64,000 bases of DNA from Nitrobacteraceae bacterium AZCC 2146. Lineage in GTDB: Bacteria > Pseudomonadota > Alphaproteobacteria > Rhizobiales > Xanthobacteraceae. Each line of letters begins with the position of its first letter. The stretch's first letter is position 1. The translations under genes and the position numbers were made by a program. The notes under the pieces were generated by a model that saw nothing but the letters and a program-made list of their open reading frames with translations, ran no database searches and had not been told where the DNA came from. The stretch is from positions 5,444,001-5,508,000 of the forward strand of contig JBAGRP010000001.1 in NCBI GenBank assembly GCA_036924855.1, in the 5' to 3' direction. Positions 17,752 through 26,613 of the stretch are shown here, in pieces.

Positions 17752-18544
17752 CGGAGGTTGTCTCTCGCAGCAAGGCAAAGTCTTCGGAATTGATCGGCAG
17801 ATCCGGCTTGATGGAGGTGCTCTCGACCAGTCCATGTCCGAGCGCGATGCGGCCGTCGAACACGAAGCATTCGCCGCGCCAGCGGCTGTCGGCTTCCGGC
17901 ACGGCTTCGAGATATTTCAGGATGCCGCCCTTGAGGTGATAGACGTCCGTGAAACCGCGCGACAGCAAATATGAACTGGCTTTTTCGCAGCGGATGCCGC
18001 CGGTGCAGAACATTGCGATCTTCGTGTGCTTGGCCGGATCGAGCGCACGGGCGACGAAATCCTTGAACTGGCCGAAGCTCCTGATCCCGGGATCGACCGC
18101 GCCCTCAAAGCTGCCCATCGCCACCTCGAAGGCATTGCGGGTGTCGATGACAAGCGTATCGGGCGTGGTGATCAGTGCATTCCACTCGGCCGGATCGACG
18201 TAGATGCCGACCTGCTTGGTCGGGTCGGTGCTGATATCGCCAAGAGTGACGATTTCCTTTTTCAGCCGGATCTTCAGATGCAGGAACGGCATCGAGGTTG
18301 CGGTGGAGCATTTCAGTTCGAGATGATCGAGCCTGCCGCCGAACAGCGCGCCGTTCCGCAATTCATCGATCAGCGCGTCGATCGCCTCATCCGCGCCGGC
18401 CAGCGTGCCGTTGATGCCTTCTTCGGCGAGCAGCACGCTGCCCTTCAGCCCGAGATCGGCGCAGAGCGCGCGTAAGGGCTCGCGCAGGTCGGAAAAATCC
18501 GGCAGCGCGGCGAATTGATAAAAGGCGGCGACCTTGAGCGGCAT
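17744..18544 (-). CDS. trhO: tRNA uridine(34) hydroxylase, rhodanese family (UPF0176)
   Basis: A 266-residue cytoplasmic protein homologous to E. coli TrhO (YceA), which makes 5-hydroxyuridine at the tRNA wobble position using oxygen. An N-terminal ferredoxin-like domain (about 1-95) is followed by a rhodanese domain with the active-site loop CTGGIRCEK, giving Cys180 and Cys186. The motif and length fit the TrhO group well. The ATG at 18544 starts MPLKVAAFYQFAAL, as in homologues. slyX overlaps its last codons. Confidence 0.9.
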   Translation of the reverse strand: MPLKVAAFYQFAALPDFSDLREPLRALCADLGLKGSVLLAEEGINGTLAGADEAIDALIDELRNGALFGGRLDHLELKCSTATSMPFLHLKIRLKKEIVTLGDISTDPTKQVGIYVDPAEWNALITTPDTLVIDTRNAFEVAMGSFEGAVDPGIRSFGQFKDFVARALDPAKHTKIAMFCTGGIRCEKASSYLLSRGFTDVYHLKGGILKYLEAVPEADSRWRGECFVFDGRIALGHGLVESTSIKPDLPINSEDFALLRETTSDD

Positions 18545-18722
18545 GGCGGGGGTTTACCAGCCGGGCGGGCGAGGGGAAAGAGCGGGAAACCCTACGCTAA
18601 TAGCAACCCAGCGTTGCTCCCTCGCGCCCAGCATTGCCCTGTGGCGTTCAATATGCCAAGAAATCGCCGCCGTCGCCCGCGGCTTCAATCCTTAAATCAG
18701 CGACAGAAGTGAGCACTTTGGC

Positions 18723-20309
18723 ATGAGGAATTTCCATCTCGCCGGCCGTTCCACGGTCCACGCCCAGAACGGCATGGCGGCGACGTCGCATCCGCTGGCA
18801 ACGCTGACCGCCATCGAGGTGCTAAAGGCCGGCGGCACCGCCGCCGACGCCGCCGTGGCCGCCTGCGCGCTGCAGGGCGTGATCGAGCCGCAGTCCACCG
18901 GAATCGGCGGCGATTGCTTCGCGCTGATCCAGCCCAAGGGCGAGGGCAAGATTACCTCATACAACGGCTCCGGCCGGGCGCCGAAGGCCGCCACCGTGGA
19001 GTGGTACCTCGAGCACAAGATGCATGCGATTCCTGCCACGGGCCCGCATTCGGTCACTGTACCCGGCTCGATCCATGCCTGGGCGACCATCCTGCGCGAC
19101 CATGGCAAGTTCGGTCTCGATACGCTGCTGCAGCCGGCGATCAAGGCTGCGGAAGAGGGCTATGTCGTTGCCCCCCGCATCGCGTTCGACTGGAAGAACA
19201 ATCTGGAAAAAGTGCGCGGTGGCATCAATGCACCGCGCTACCTGCTGAAGAACGGTGAGCCGCCGGTCGCCGGCGACGTGATCCACCAGCCCGAACTGGG
19301 CAAGACCCTGCGAACCATTGCCAAGGAAGGGCCGGACGGCTTCTACAAAGGCTATGTCGCCGAAGACATGGTGGAGACGCTGCGCAGCAATGGCGGCCTC
19401 CATACGCTGGAGGACTTCGCCGCCCACACCACCGAAACGACCACGCCGATCGGCACCACCTACAAGAATTATGATGTCTGGCAGTGCCCGCCGAACGGTC
19501 CAGGCATCACCATGCTGGTGATGCTGAACATCCTCAGCCATTTCGACCTCACCAAATATCCGGCGATGAGCATCGAGCGCTTCCACCTCGAAGCCGAGGC
19601 CGCGCGCATCGCCTATCTGATGCGCGAGCAGAACATCGGCGATCCCGCCTATGTCGGAATCGATATCGAGCGCATCCTGTCGAAGGAATTCGCTGCCGAC
19701 TGGGCCAAGAAGATTCGGATGGACGCACTGGTCGAACTGCCGAGCGTGTCGCCGCCGATCAATCCGGAGACGGTCTACATCACCGTGGTCGACAAGGATC
19801 GCAACGTCTGCTCGTTCATCAATTCGGTGGCGCATTCGTTCGGCTCGGCGGTGATCTCCAACAAGACCGGCGTGCTGATGCAGAATCGCGGCGCCGGCTT
19901 CCGGGTGCAGCCCGGCCATCCCAATTGCATCGCGCCGGGCAAGCGGCCGCTGCACACCATCATCCCCTCGCTGACCACGCAGAACGGTCGCGCCAGGATG
20001 TCGTTCGCGGTGATGGGCGGCCAGTACCAGCCGGTCGGCCAGACCCGCGTGCTGACCAACATGCTCGATTATGGCATGGACGTGCAGGAGGCGATCGACC
20101 AGCCGCGCGGCCTGCACTATGAGGGCGTGTACACGCTCGAAGATGGCGTGCCGGCTTCGATCGTCGAAGGCCTGAAGAAGATCGGCCACAAGACCGCGCC
20201 CTGCGTGGCCCCGTTCGGTGGCGCTCAGGCGATTGTGATCGACTGGGACAAGGGTACGCTCACCGGTGGCTCCGAACCCCGCAAGGATGGCTGCGCGCTG
20301 GGATATTGA
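18723..20309 (+). CDS. Gamma-glutamyltransferase family (Ntn-hydrolase)
   Basis: A 528-residue member of the gamma-glutamyltranspeptidase family, which self-cleaves to expose an N-terminal threonine and then cleaves gamma-glutamyl or related amide bonds. Thr350 in ETVYITVVD aligns with the nucleophile of the TTHYSVVD motif. STGIGGDCF (about 59-66) and an N-terminal GGTAADAAVA block are also typical. There is no signal peptide, whereas classical bacterial Ggt is periplasmic, so this is more likely a cytoplasmic relative with another amide or acyl substrate. I therefore give no symbol. It converges with the diguanylate cyclase gene. Confidence 0.85.
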   Translation: MRNFHLAGRSTVHAQNGMAATSHPLATLTAIEVLKAGGTAADAAVAACALQGVIEPQSTGIGGDCFALIQPKGEGKITSYNGSGRAPKAATVEWYLEHKMHAIPATGPHSVTVPGSIHAWATILRDHGKFGLDTLLQPAIKAAEEGYVVAPRIAFDWKNNLEKVRGGINAPRYLLKNGEPPVAGDVIHQPELGKTLRTIAKEGPDGFYKGYVAEDMVETLRSNGGLHTLEDFAAHTTETTTPIGTTYKNYDVWQCPPNGPGITMLVMLNILSHFDLTKYPAMSIERFHLEAEAARIAYLMREQNIGDPAYVGIDIERILSKEFAADWAKKIRMDALVELPSVSPPINPETVYITVVDKDRNVCSFINSVAHSFGSAVISNKTGVLMQNRGAGFRVQPGHPNCIAPGKRPLHTIIPSLTTQNGRARMSFAVMGGQYQPVGQTRVLTNMLDYGMDVQEAIDQPRGLHYEGVYTLEDGVPASIVEGLKKIGHKTAPCVAPFGGAQAIVIDWDKGTLTGGSEPRKDGCALGY

Positions 20310-20320
20310 GGACAAGGCAG

Positions 20321-20358
20321 CGCCCCTCACTACGCCCGACAGCGTCGTAGGAGGGGCG
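20321..20358. terminator. Hairpin between convergent genes
   Basis: Arms CGCCCCTC (20321-20328) and GAGGGGCG (20351-20358) with an inner TACG/CGTA pairing, 12 bp after the Ggt-family stop. No T-run follows on either strand, so it may be a weak terminator or an RNA-stabilising structure. Confidence 0.45.
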
Positions 20359-20407
20359 ACGCGGGGATTTCGTCCTGGACGATAGATTGGCCGAGACAGG
20401 ACCGCGC

Positions 20408-22315
20408 TTACGCGGTTTTGCCATATGGCCAGTTCATCACCTGGCCAGACATCACCAGCCGGTCACGTCCGCTGTCCTTGGCCGCATATAACGCGCGGTC
20501 TGCGGCTTCGATCAACGCCTCAGTCGAACCTCCCGTGCCCGGGAAGTTGACAGCACCGCCGAGACTCACAGTCACGCGCCTTGAAGGAGGGTTTGAGGCG
20601 TGAAGCATGCCGAGTTCAAAAACCGTCGTTCGAATTCGTTCACCAACCTGCGCGCAGCCGTCCGCATCGGTGTTCGGCAGCAACAGAACGAACTCTTCCC
20701 CGCCATATCTGGCTGCCAGGTCGGCAGGCCGCCGCGCCTCTGACGCCAAAGTCTTTGCGAGCGAGCGCAGGCAGCCGTCGCCGGCCTGATGGCCGTATTG
20801 ATCGTTGAACTTCTTGAACTGATCGACGTCGATCAGCAGGAGCGAAAGCGGTGTGCCGTCGCGCTTCGCTCTCGCCCATTCCTCCAGCAACCGGTCGTCG
20901 AAGTGACGGCGATTGGCGAGACCCGTCAAACCATCGGAGGTGGCAAGAGCCGCAAGCTTTTCTTCCAGATCCTTGTGTTCTGTCATGTCGCGCGATATCG
21001 CGACCACGCCGTCGATCTCGCCGGTGTCGGGTTTCCGGGTCGCGCGCATGGCCGTCTCGATCCAGATATCATCCTTGCCGCGGTGACGCGTGCGGTAGAT
21101 CAACCTCGCCTCTTCAATCTCGCCGCGCTTCAGCGCCGCGACGGTCTGCTCAACCCGCGGCAAATCGTCGGCATCGACGCCGGCCAGAGCCGGCGTTCCG
21201 ATGAGTTGATCAGGCGTCCAGCCCAGGATGCGGGAAGATGACGGTGAGACATAGAGAATCCGCTCGTCGGTGCCGATCCGCATCACGATGTCGCTGGACT
21301 CTTCGGCGAGCAGGCGGAAATCGGCTTCTTTGGCCACCAGTGCCGCGGCCATGCGCTGACGCTCAAGCAGCTGACGGACGAGATAGAAGCCGAAGATGGC
21401 AATCACCAGTGTCAGGCCGAGGACGAAGGCCATGCGAGTCCAGGCTTCCTGGCGCCATTGCGCCAACACATCTTCCTGCGCTTTGGTGGCCAGCACCATG
21501 AGTGGATATCGGTCGCTCCGTTTGTAGAAGCTCAATCGCTGCACGCCATCCAGCGGCGATTTGAAATAATACGTGCCGGCGGAGGGGCGGGAGTGAAAAT
21601 CGCGGAACAAAGGCGCGCCTGACATGTCGCGGCCGACAAAATTGCCATCGTCGGGGCTGCGTGCCAGCATGATACCATCGGCGCTCAAGAGTGAGATGGC
21701 GCCGTTCGCGCCGATGTCGAATTTTTCGTAGAACTGCGTGAAGTATGCGGCGTCGATGGTCGCCAGCGCGACGCCAGCGAAGCTACCGTCCGGATGGTTG
21801 AACCGCCGCGATGCGGTGACGATCCACTGACCGCCAGACCGGCTTTTGACCGGTTTGCCGATCAGGACATGGGGATCCGAGGATTCCCGATGGCGCCGGA
21901 AGTAATCGCGATCGCTGTTGTTGAGGCCTGTGAGGTTCAGTTTTTCCGAAGTGGCGAGCCAGCGCCCGGTTTCGTCGTAGACAAACAGACCCCGAATCCG
22001 TCCCAGGTTCGATTTGCGGAATTCGAGGAATGTCTGAAGTCTTGCAATCGCCGCGGGAGCCGATCCGTCTGTCTCCAATCGGTTAACCATTCCTGAGAGG
22101 ACCGTGTCGGCCAGTTCCAGGGTGTCCTCGGCATGCTGGGTCAGCGAGCGTGCGAGATTGGCCATCTCCACCTCGGCATTTTTCAGATCGATTTCCCGGG
22201 ACGCCCATTCTCGCCAGCCGCTCAGCGCGAGAATGGCAACGCAAACCAACGCCACAAAAGCGCCTGCACGGAACGGCAACCGGGTCAGGCTAGATTCGCG
22301 ATGGGCAGGGGTCAT
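20408..22315 (-). CDS. Membrane diguanylate cyclase (CACHE-PAS-GGDEF)
   Basis: A 635-residue enzyme making cyclic di-GMP from two GTP. Order: transmembrane helix (about 19-35), periplasmic CACHE-type sensor (45-290), second helix (295-315), PAS domain (330-445) and GGDEF domain (455-620). The active site reads GGEEF (538-542). An RxxD inhibitory site (Arg529-Asp532) lies five residues before it, so product inhibition is expected. There is no EAL domain. I start at the ATG at 22315, because the 34 residues upstream in frame lack a sensible N-terminus. The periplasmic ligand is unknown. Confidence 0.9.
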   Translation of the reverse strand: MTPAHRESSLTRLPFRAGAFVALVCVAILALSGWREWASREIDLKNAEVEMANLARSLTQHAEDTLELADTVLSGMVNRLETDGSAPAAIARLQTFLEFRKSNLGRIRGLFVYDETGRWLATSEKLNLTGLNNSDRDYFRRHRESSDPHVLIGKPVKSRSGGQWIVTASRRFNHPDGSFAGVALATIDAAYFTQFYEKFDIGANGAISLLSADGIMLARSPDDGNFVGRDMSGAPLFRDFHSRPSAGTYYFKSPLDGVQRLSFYKRSDRYPLMVLATKAQEDVLAQWRQEAWTRMAFVLGLTLVIAIFGFYLVRQLLERQRMAAALVAKEADFRLLAEESSDIVMRIGTDERILYVSPSSSRILGWTPDQLIGTPALAGVDADDLPRVEQTVAALKRGEIEEARLIYRTRHRGKDDIWIETAMRATRKPDTGEIDGVVAISRDMTEHKDLEEKLAALATSDGLTGLANRRHFDDRLLEEWARAKRDGTPLSLLLIDVDQFKKFNDQYGHQAGDGCLRSLAKTLASEARRPADLAARYGGEEFVLLLPNTDADGCAQVGERIRTTVFELGMLHASNPPSRRVTVSLGGAVNFPGTGGSTEALIEAADRALYAAKDSGRDRLVMSGQVMNWPYGKTA

Positions 22316-22358
22316 TTTGGGCGCTCCAAAACGACGCTTACACACAGGTGTTAATTCG

Positions 22359-22373
22359 GCGTTCCCGGAACGC
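22359..22373. promoter_or_regulatory. Perfect palindrome upstream of the diguanylate cyclase
   Basis: GCGTTCCCGGAACGC, 7-bp arms around a central C, 43 bp upstream of the start codon, next to an AT-rich TTAATAATTTT tract. It could be an operator for the cyclase gene. No binding family can be assigned. Confidence 0.4.
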
Positions 22374-22485
22374 TTAATAATTTTCGCGCCTTGGTTGCAT
22401 GGAAAGCCCCCATCCAATTCGGTTCTACCCGGTATTCACTGCGGCGATCGCATCGCGACGCGAAACATGAGTTCCGCCTAAACGC

Positions 22486-22508
22486 AAAAAGACCGGCCCC
22501 AAGGGGCC
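22486..22508 (-). terminator. Terminator of the CsbD gene
   Basis: On the minus strand, GGCCCC-TT-GGGGCC (22495-22508) is followed by GGTCTTTTT. It lies 33 bp past the csbD-family stop and reads in the same direction. Confidence 0.7.
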
Positions 22509-22541
22509 TGTCTGGCGCACGGCAACTTTCATCGAATTTGG

Positions 22542-22757
22542 TCAGAACTTCTTGTGTGCGAAATCCGAAGCCTTGTCGACGGCGTCCTTGGCCGCCTGCT
22601 TGGCGTCGCCAACGACCTTCTGGGCGTGACCCTTGCCTTCCTGGATCAGGCCTTCGCCCTGCAGGCGGTCAGAGCCGACGGCTTCGCCGATACCCTGCTT
22701 GGCCTTGCCGATGGCTTCGTTGGCGGTGCCCTTGATCTTGTCTGTGGTACTGCTCAT
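22542..22757 (-). CDS. CsbD family stress-response protein
   Basis: A 71-residue hydrophilic protein rich in Lys, Ala, Gly and Asp. It has the CsbD pattern [20 protein letters not shown] followed by a second [17 protein letters not shown] repeat. CsbD proteins accumulate in general stress; their molecular role is unknown. The ATG at 22757 has an AGGAG ribosome site about 7 bp upstream. A clear terminator follows. I looked for an EcfG-type promoter and found only a GGAAC without a matching -10. Confidence 0.9.
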   Translation of the reverse strand: MSSTTDKIKGTANEAIGKAKQGIGEAVGSDRLQGEGLIQEGKGHAQKVVGDAKQAAKDAVDKASDFAHKKF

Positions 22758-22913
22758 GGGATACTCCTGTCGGGTAGAGGCTGGGATCAATTCCATGCCC
22801 CGGTTGAGCTCCGCCGAGACAATTGCCAGCTCAATTGAATGTTCCTCGCTCTCCGGGCCGTGATGCCGCAGCCACTGCCGCATTGACGCTACGGAAACTA
22901 AGAAAGCAACGCG

Positions 22914-23459
22914 ATGTCCGGTCACGACCACAACCATCCGCACGACCACGCCCACGATCATTCGCATGATCACAGCCACGATCACGATGGCGCCGATCGC
23001 TGGAAGCATGACGGCGTTCGCGTGATCCCCGGGGATCAGCTTGATCCCAATGTGCCGTCAACGGCTGGCATGGACCGCAAGGCCGCGATCAATTTCGCCC
23101 GCGTCGGCGCGCAGAAACTGTGGGCCGGCACGGTGACGATCAAGCCGGACGCCAAGACCGGCGCGCATCATCACGGCCATCTCGAAAGCATCATCTATGT
23201 GGTGAAGGGCAAGGCGCGGATGCGCTGGGGCGAGAAGCTGCAATTCACCGCGGAGGCCAATCCCGGCGATTTCATTTTCATTCCGCCCTACGTGCCGCAT
23301 CAGGAAATCAACGCCAGCCCCGACGAGGCGCTGGAATGTGTGCTGGTGCGCAGCGACGGCCAGGCGGTGGCGATCAATCTCGACATCGCGCCGGTGGAAA
23401 AGCCGGAGACCGTGCTGTGGGTCGATCCGGTGCATCCCGATCCCGCGGAAAAGAAATAG
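22914..23459 (+). CDS. Cupin-domain protein with alternating-histidine N-terminus
   Basis: A 181-residue protein with two parts. Residues 4-24 have histidine at every even position (11 His in 21 residues, mostly HD pairs), a strong metal-binding tail. Residues ~50-165 form a single cupin barrel with [17 protein letters not shown] as the metal-binding motif and PPYVPHQ as the second. It may be a metal-dependent dioxygenase or isomerase that stores or receives Ni, Zn or Co through its tail; similar His-rich tails occur in metallochaperones. There is no signal peptide. The start ATG is preceded only by an AAGAAAG ribosome site. A terminator follows. Confidence 0.85.
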   Translation: MSGHDHNHPHDHAHDHSHDHSHDHDGADRWKHDGVRVIPGDQLDPNVPSTAGMDRKAAINFARVGAQKLWAGTVTIKPDAKTGAHHHGHLESIIYVVKGKARMRWGEKLQFTAEANPGDFIFIPPYVPHQEINASPDEALECVLVRSDGQAVAINLDIAPVEKPETVLWVDPVHPDPAEKK

Positions 23460-23490
23460 GATCGTCACAGGCGGCACGATAAGACAGAAC

Positions 23491-23523
23491 AAAGGCGGCC
23501 GACGTGGCCGCCTTTGTTATTTC
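23491..23523 (+). terminator. Rho-independent terminator after the cupin gene
   Basis: Perfect 10-bp stem AAAGGCGGCC (23491-23500) / GGCCGCCTTT (23506-23515), 5-nt loop, then GTTATTTC. It lies 31 bp beyond the cupin stop. The A-run on the other strand could also end the convergent gene at 23549. Confidence 0.85.
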
Positions 23524-23548
23524 AGTTTTCGCGTTTCAGAGAGAAACG

Positions 23549-23974
23549 TTACTGACAGATATGGCGCCGGCCATCTTCGCCGCGGAAGAAGCTGCCGGGC
23601 TGGCACGAGAAGTTGTTGCGGGATGCGTAACCGGGGCTGAAGCGACCGCCGTTGTAGCCGGCGCCGTAGTAATTGTCGCCATAGTAGCCGCCACTATTTG
23701 CATAGGCGTCACCTTGGAACGGAGCGCTGGCGATCGCGCCTGCGGTCCCGATTGCGCCGCCGACGATGCCCGCCGCCGTGTCGGCCGGCCAGAAACCGCT
23801 ATCGCTACGATTATAGGCGGCGTTGGCGTTGTATGCATTTCGGTCATTGACGTTGACGTGGTGTCGCTGATGCTGCGCCTTGGCCGGACGCTGCGTCATA
23901 TCCTGTGCCAGCAACGGCGTGGCCATTGCCGAGGACAGCACGGCGGCAACAGCAATAATCTTCATCTTCGTCAT
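23549..23974 (-). CDS. Small exported Asn/Tyr/Gly-rich protein
   Basis: A 141-residue protein with a typical signal peptide (KIIAVAAVLSSAMATPLLA, cut before QD) and a short hydrophobic Gly/Ala segment (AAGIVGGAIGTAGAIASAP) in the middle. The C-terminus CQPGSFFRGEDGRRHIC resembles the cysteine-bracketed end of BA14K-type Rhizobiales surface proteins. I take that as suggestive only. It is probably periplasmic or outer-membrane associated. The ATG at 23974 has a GGAG ribosome site. No functional partner is adjacent. Confidence 0.72.
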   Translation of the reverse strand: MTKMKIIAVAAVLSSAMATPLLAQDMTQRPAKAQHQRHHVNVNDRNAYNANAAYNRSDSGFWPADTAAGIVGGAIGTAGAIASAPFQGDAYANSGGYYGDNYYGAGYNGGRFSPGYASRNNFSCQPGSFFRGEDGRRHICQ

Positions 23975-24184
23975 GGGAGTACTCCATTGTAATGTAATTC
24001 GGACATGGGGCAATTGTCCGAAGCCGGAGTAATGTCCAATGGCGGGTGGCGTTCCCTACGATTGCCGTTTCTGATTTCAAAGGAACGTGAAGTTTCGGCC
24101 TTATTTGAAGCCTTTTTAATTGATGTCTAATTGATAGCCTGGCCTGGTGGGCCGTGATGGCCCGCCGCATCTCGCGTTGCCGGT

Positions 24185-26590
24185 TCACAAGATGAAATCG
24201 CTCGCTTTCAGCGTGGCGGTATGGATCTGAATCGCGAAGTCGGCATTGCCGTTGCCGTCGATATCGCCCTCGAGAAGGTGATCGGCGAATCGCAGTTCGC
24301 CGGCGGTGTGGGTGAAGGCAGCGGCGCCGACATAGGCAAAGGCTTGATTGCCGGTTAGCTTGCTGTTGGCGTCGATCGTCGACAGGTCGATTCGATCCGC
24401 CTCGGTTGAAGAAAAGTCGACGATCTGATCTGCAGCATTGGGCAGGCTGTCCTGGATCGTCTTGAATACGAAGTTGTCGGCTCCTGCGCCGCCGATGAGG
24501 ATGTCCGCGCCGGGTCCTCCGGTCAGCGTGTCGTTGCCAGTCCCGCCGTCGAGGACATCGTTGCCGCTGCCGCCGTCGATCAGGTCATCACCGCCGCCGC
24601 CGGAAATATGATTGTCGCCTGAATTGCCGGTGAGCAGGTCGATGGTGGCGCTGCCAATCAGTTTTTCGATCGAATTGAGCGTATCGCCCTCGGCATCGCC
24701 GCCATGTCCCGTGCCGGCGATGAGGTTGACGGTGACGCCGGCGGATGAGGTGCTGTAGTCAGCGGTGTCGATGCCGGCGCCGCCCGCCAGCGCATCGGCG
24801 CCGGGGCCGCCCTGCAGCGTATCGTCGCCGGTATTGCCCCAGAGCAGATCGTTCCCCGCGCCGCCGTGCAGGATGTCGTTTCCATTGCCGCCGGTCAGGG
24901 CATCGTTACCTTCGCCGCCATCGAGGGCGTCGTTGCCGTCACGGCCGTCGAGGGCGTCCTTGCCGCTGCCGCCGGAGAAATTGTTGGCGCCGGCGTCACC
25001 GGTCATGGTGTCGTCGAAACGGCTGCCGATGATAGTCTCGATCGAATTGAACGTATCGCCGGTGGCATCGCCGCCGACAGCCGTGTTGAGCGTGAGATCG
25101 ATGTGGATGCCGGTCGACAGGTCCTCGTAGCGCACGGTGTCGATGCCGGCGCCGCCAGCGAACGCATCGGCGCCGCGGCCGCCGACAAAAGTATCGTTGC
25201 CATCGCCGCCCCACATTCGGTCGTCGCCGTCGCCGCCGAACAGGAAATCATTGCCGGCATCGCCGTGCAGGAAATCGTTGCCGGCGTCGCCATGCAGGAC
25301 GTCGTTACCAAGTGAGCCCTGGATGTCGTCGGTGCCGGCAAGGCCGTGAATGATGTCATTGTCCGTGGTGCCGATGAGGTGGTCGTTGCCCGACGTGCCG
25401 TTGGTGATGGTGTCGAACGACAGGATGCGGGCGTGGATGTCGTCGGAATTCACCGGAGCCGGAACGAACGCGGTCCATGTTGCCAGCACGTCGCCGTCGG
25501 CCTGCGTGATAAGGTGCGCCAGACTGTCGACCGGCCCCTTTATCGAGTTGACGACGAAATCGGGACCGGAGATCGAACCGTCCGCGTTGACGATGTGGCC
25601 GTGGATGTCGTTCGTGCTGCCCGGGGTGAAATCGGTGGCCTCCCAGACCACGAGCGCCCGCCCGTCCGCCAATGCGGTGACCGAAGGCGAGTTCGCGTAC
25701 GTCGCGTTCGACGCATTGAGGATGACGTCGGAAACGCTGACGGTGCCGTCGGCGTTGAGGATGCGGCCGTGGACATCGTTGAGGAATGTGCCGGCTTCCT
25801 GCTCGGTCCAGGTCACGAAAATCCGTCCATCGGCGAGAACGGCGGCCGAGACCCCGTTCTGGCCCTGGGTGGAGTCGGGCAGGACATGGAAATCCGCCGC
25901 GCCCGATGTGCCGTCGCTGTTGACGAAGCGGCCCATGATTCCGGAGACGCCGACATCCGGCGAGATCGCGGTCCAGATCACCAGCGCGCGGTCGTCCGGC
26001 AACGCGGTGACGGTGGCGCCGAGCTGATCGCCGGCACGATCGGCATTGACGATGAAGTCGGGGCCGATCGGCGTGCCATGCGAATCGAGGATGCGGCCAC
26101 GCACGTCTTCGGGATAGGGATCGGTGCCGCTGCCGTCGCTCTCGTCGGAACTCCAGGTGATGAGGACGTGGCCATCGGCGAGCGTTGCTGCCGCGGGTCC
26201 GACCTGCGCGTTGGCGGTGGTGGTGTTGACGATGAAATCAGGGCCGCCGGTGCCGTCGGCATGGATGACACGGCCGCGAATATCGAATTCGTCGGTGCCT
26301 GGGGTGTGCCAAACCCACGAGACGAAGGCGCTGCCGTCGGCCAGCGCCGTGACGCTCGGCAGATTCGAATCCGGGTCCGGCGTGGTGTTGATGACGAAAT
26401 CGGAACCGATGGGCGTGCCGTCCGCGTCGAGAAACCGGGCGCGAACTTCGAAGCTCTCACCGTCCGGCGACTCCAGCGCCGACGACCACGCTACCATTAC
26501 GCGGCCGTCCGAGAGGACGGTCTGATTGGAATAGGCCTGACCGTTCTCGGTCGTGGTGTTGACGACGAATTCGGGTCCAGCAAATGCCAT
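24185..26590 (-). CDS. RTX calcium-binding secreted protein, paralogue 1
   Basis: An 801-residue protein without a signal peptide, expected to leave through a type I secretion system. The first ~395 residues contain seven repeats of ~55 residues, each [P/S]DFxVN...LxDGRxxVxW...IxGRIxNxDGT, which fits a seven-bladed beta-propeller. Then come several blocks of RTX nonapeptides (GGxGxDxLx) from about 400 to 690, and a serralysin-type C-terminus (DNFVFKTIQDS...ADQIVDFSS...DRIDLS) that carries the secretion signal. The ATG at 26590 matches the paralogue's MAFxGPEF start. Calcium binding is expected outside the cell. No secretion genes are in the window. Confidence 0.88.
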   Translation of the reverse strand: MAFAGPEFVVNTTTENGQAYSNQTVLSDGRVMVAWSSALESPDGESFEVRARFLDADGTPIGSDFVINTTPDPDSNLPSVTALADGSAFVSWVWHTPGTDEFDIRGRVIHADGTGGPDFIVNTTTANAQVGPAAATLADGHVLITWSSDESDGSGTDPYPEDVRGRILDSHGTPIGPDFIVNADRAGDQLGATVTALPDDRALVIWTAISPDVGVSGIMGRFVNSDGTSGAADFHVLPDSTQGQNGVSAAVLADGRIFVTWTEQEAGTFLNDVHGRILNADGTVSVSDVILNASNATYANSPSVTALADGRALVVWEATDFTPGSTNDIHGHIVNADGSISGPDFVVNSIKGPVDSLAHLITQADGDVLATWTAFVPAPVNSDDIHARILSFDTITNGTSGNDHLIGTTDNDIIHGLAGTDDIQGSLGNDVLHGDAGNDFLHGDAGNDFLFGGDGDDRMWGGDGNDTFVGGRGADAFAGGAGIDTVRYEDLSTGIHIDLTLNTAVGGDATGDTFNSIETIIGSRFDDTMTGDAGANNFSGGSGKDALDGRDGNDALDGGEGNDALTGGNGNDILHGGAGNDLLWGNTGDDTLQGGPGADALAGGAGIDTADYSTSSAGVTVNLIAGTGHGGDAEGDTLNSIEKLIGSATIDLLTGNSGDNHISGGGGDDLIDGGSGNDVLDGGTGNDTLTGGPGADILIGGAGADNFVFKTIQDSLPNAADQIVDFSSTEADRIDLSTIDANSKLTGNQAFAYVGAAAFTHTAGELRFADHLLEGDIDGNGNADFAIQIHTATLKASDFIL

Positions 26591-26613
26591 GGCGATGATG
26601 CTCCCGGCAATCG

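Noticed and set aside
22758..22913. EcfG-type general-stress promoter before csbD
   Set aside because: A GGAAC box is present on the minus strand, but no CGTT -10 lies at 16-17 bp from it.
24130..24165. Hairpin GGTGGGCC...GGCCCGCC as terminator of the RTX operon
   Set aside because: The stem needs a G-U pair and no T-run follows in the direction of transcription.
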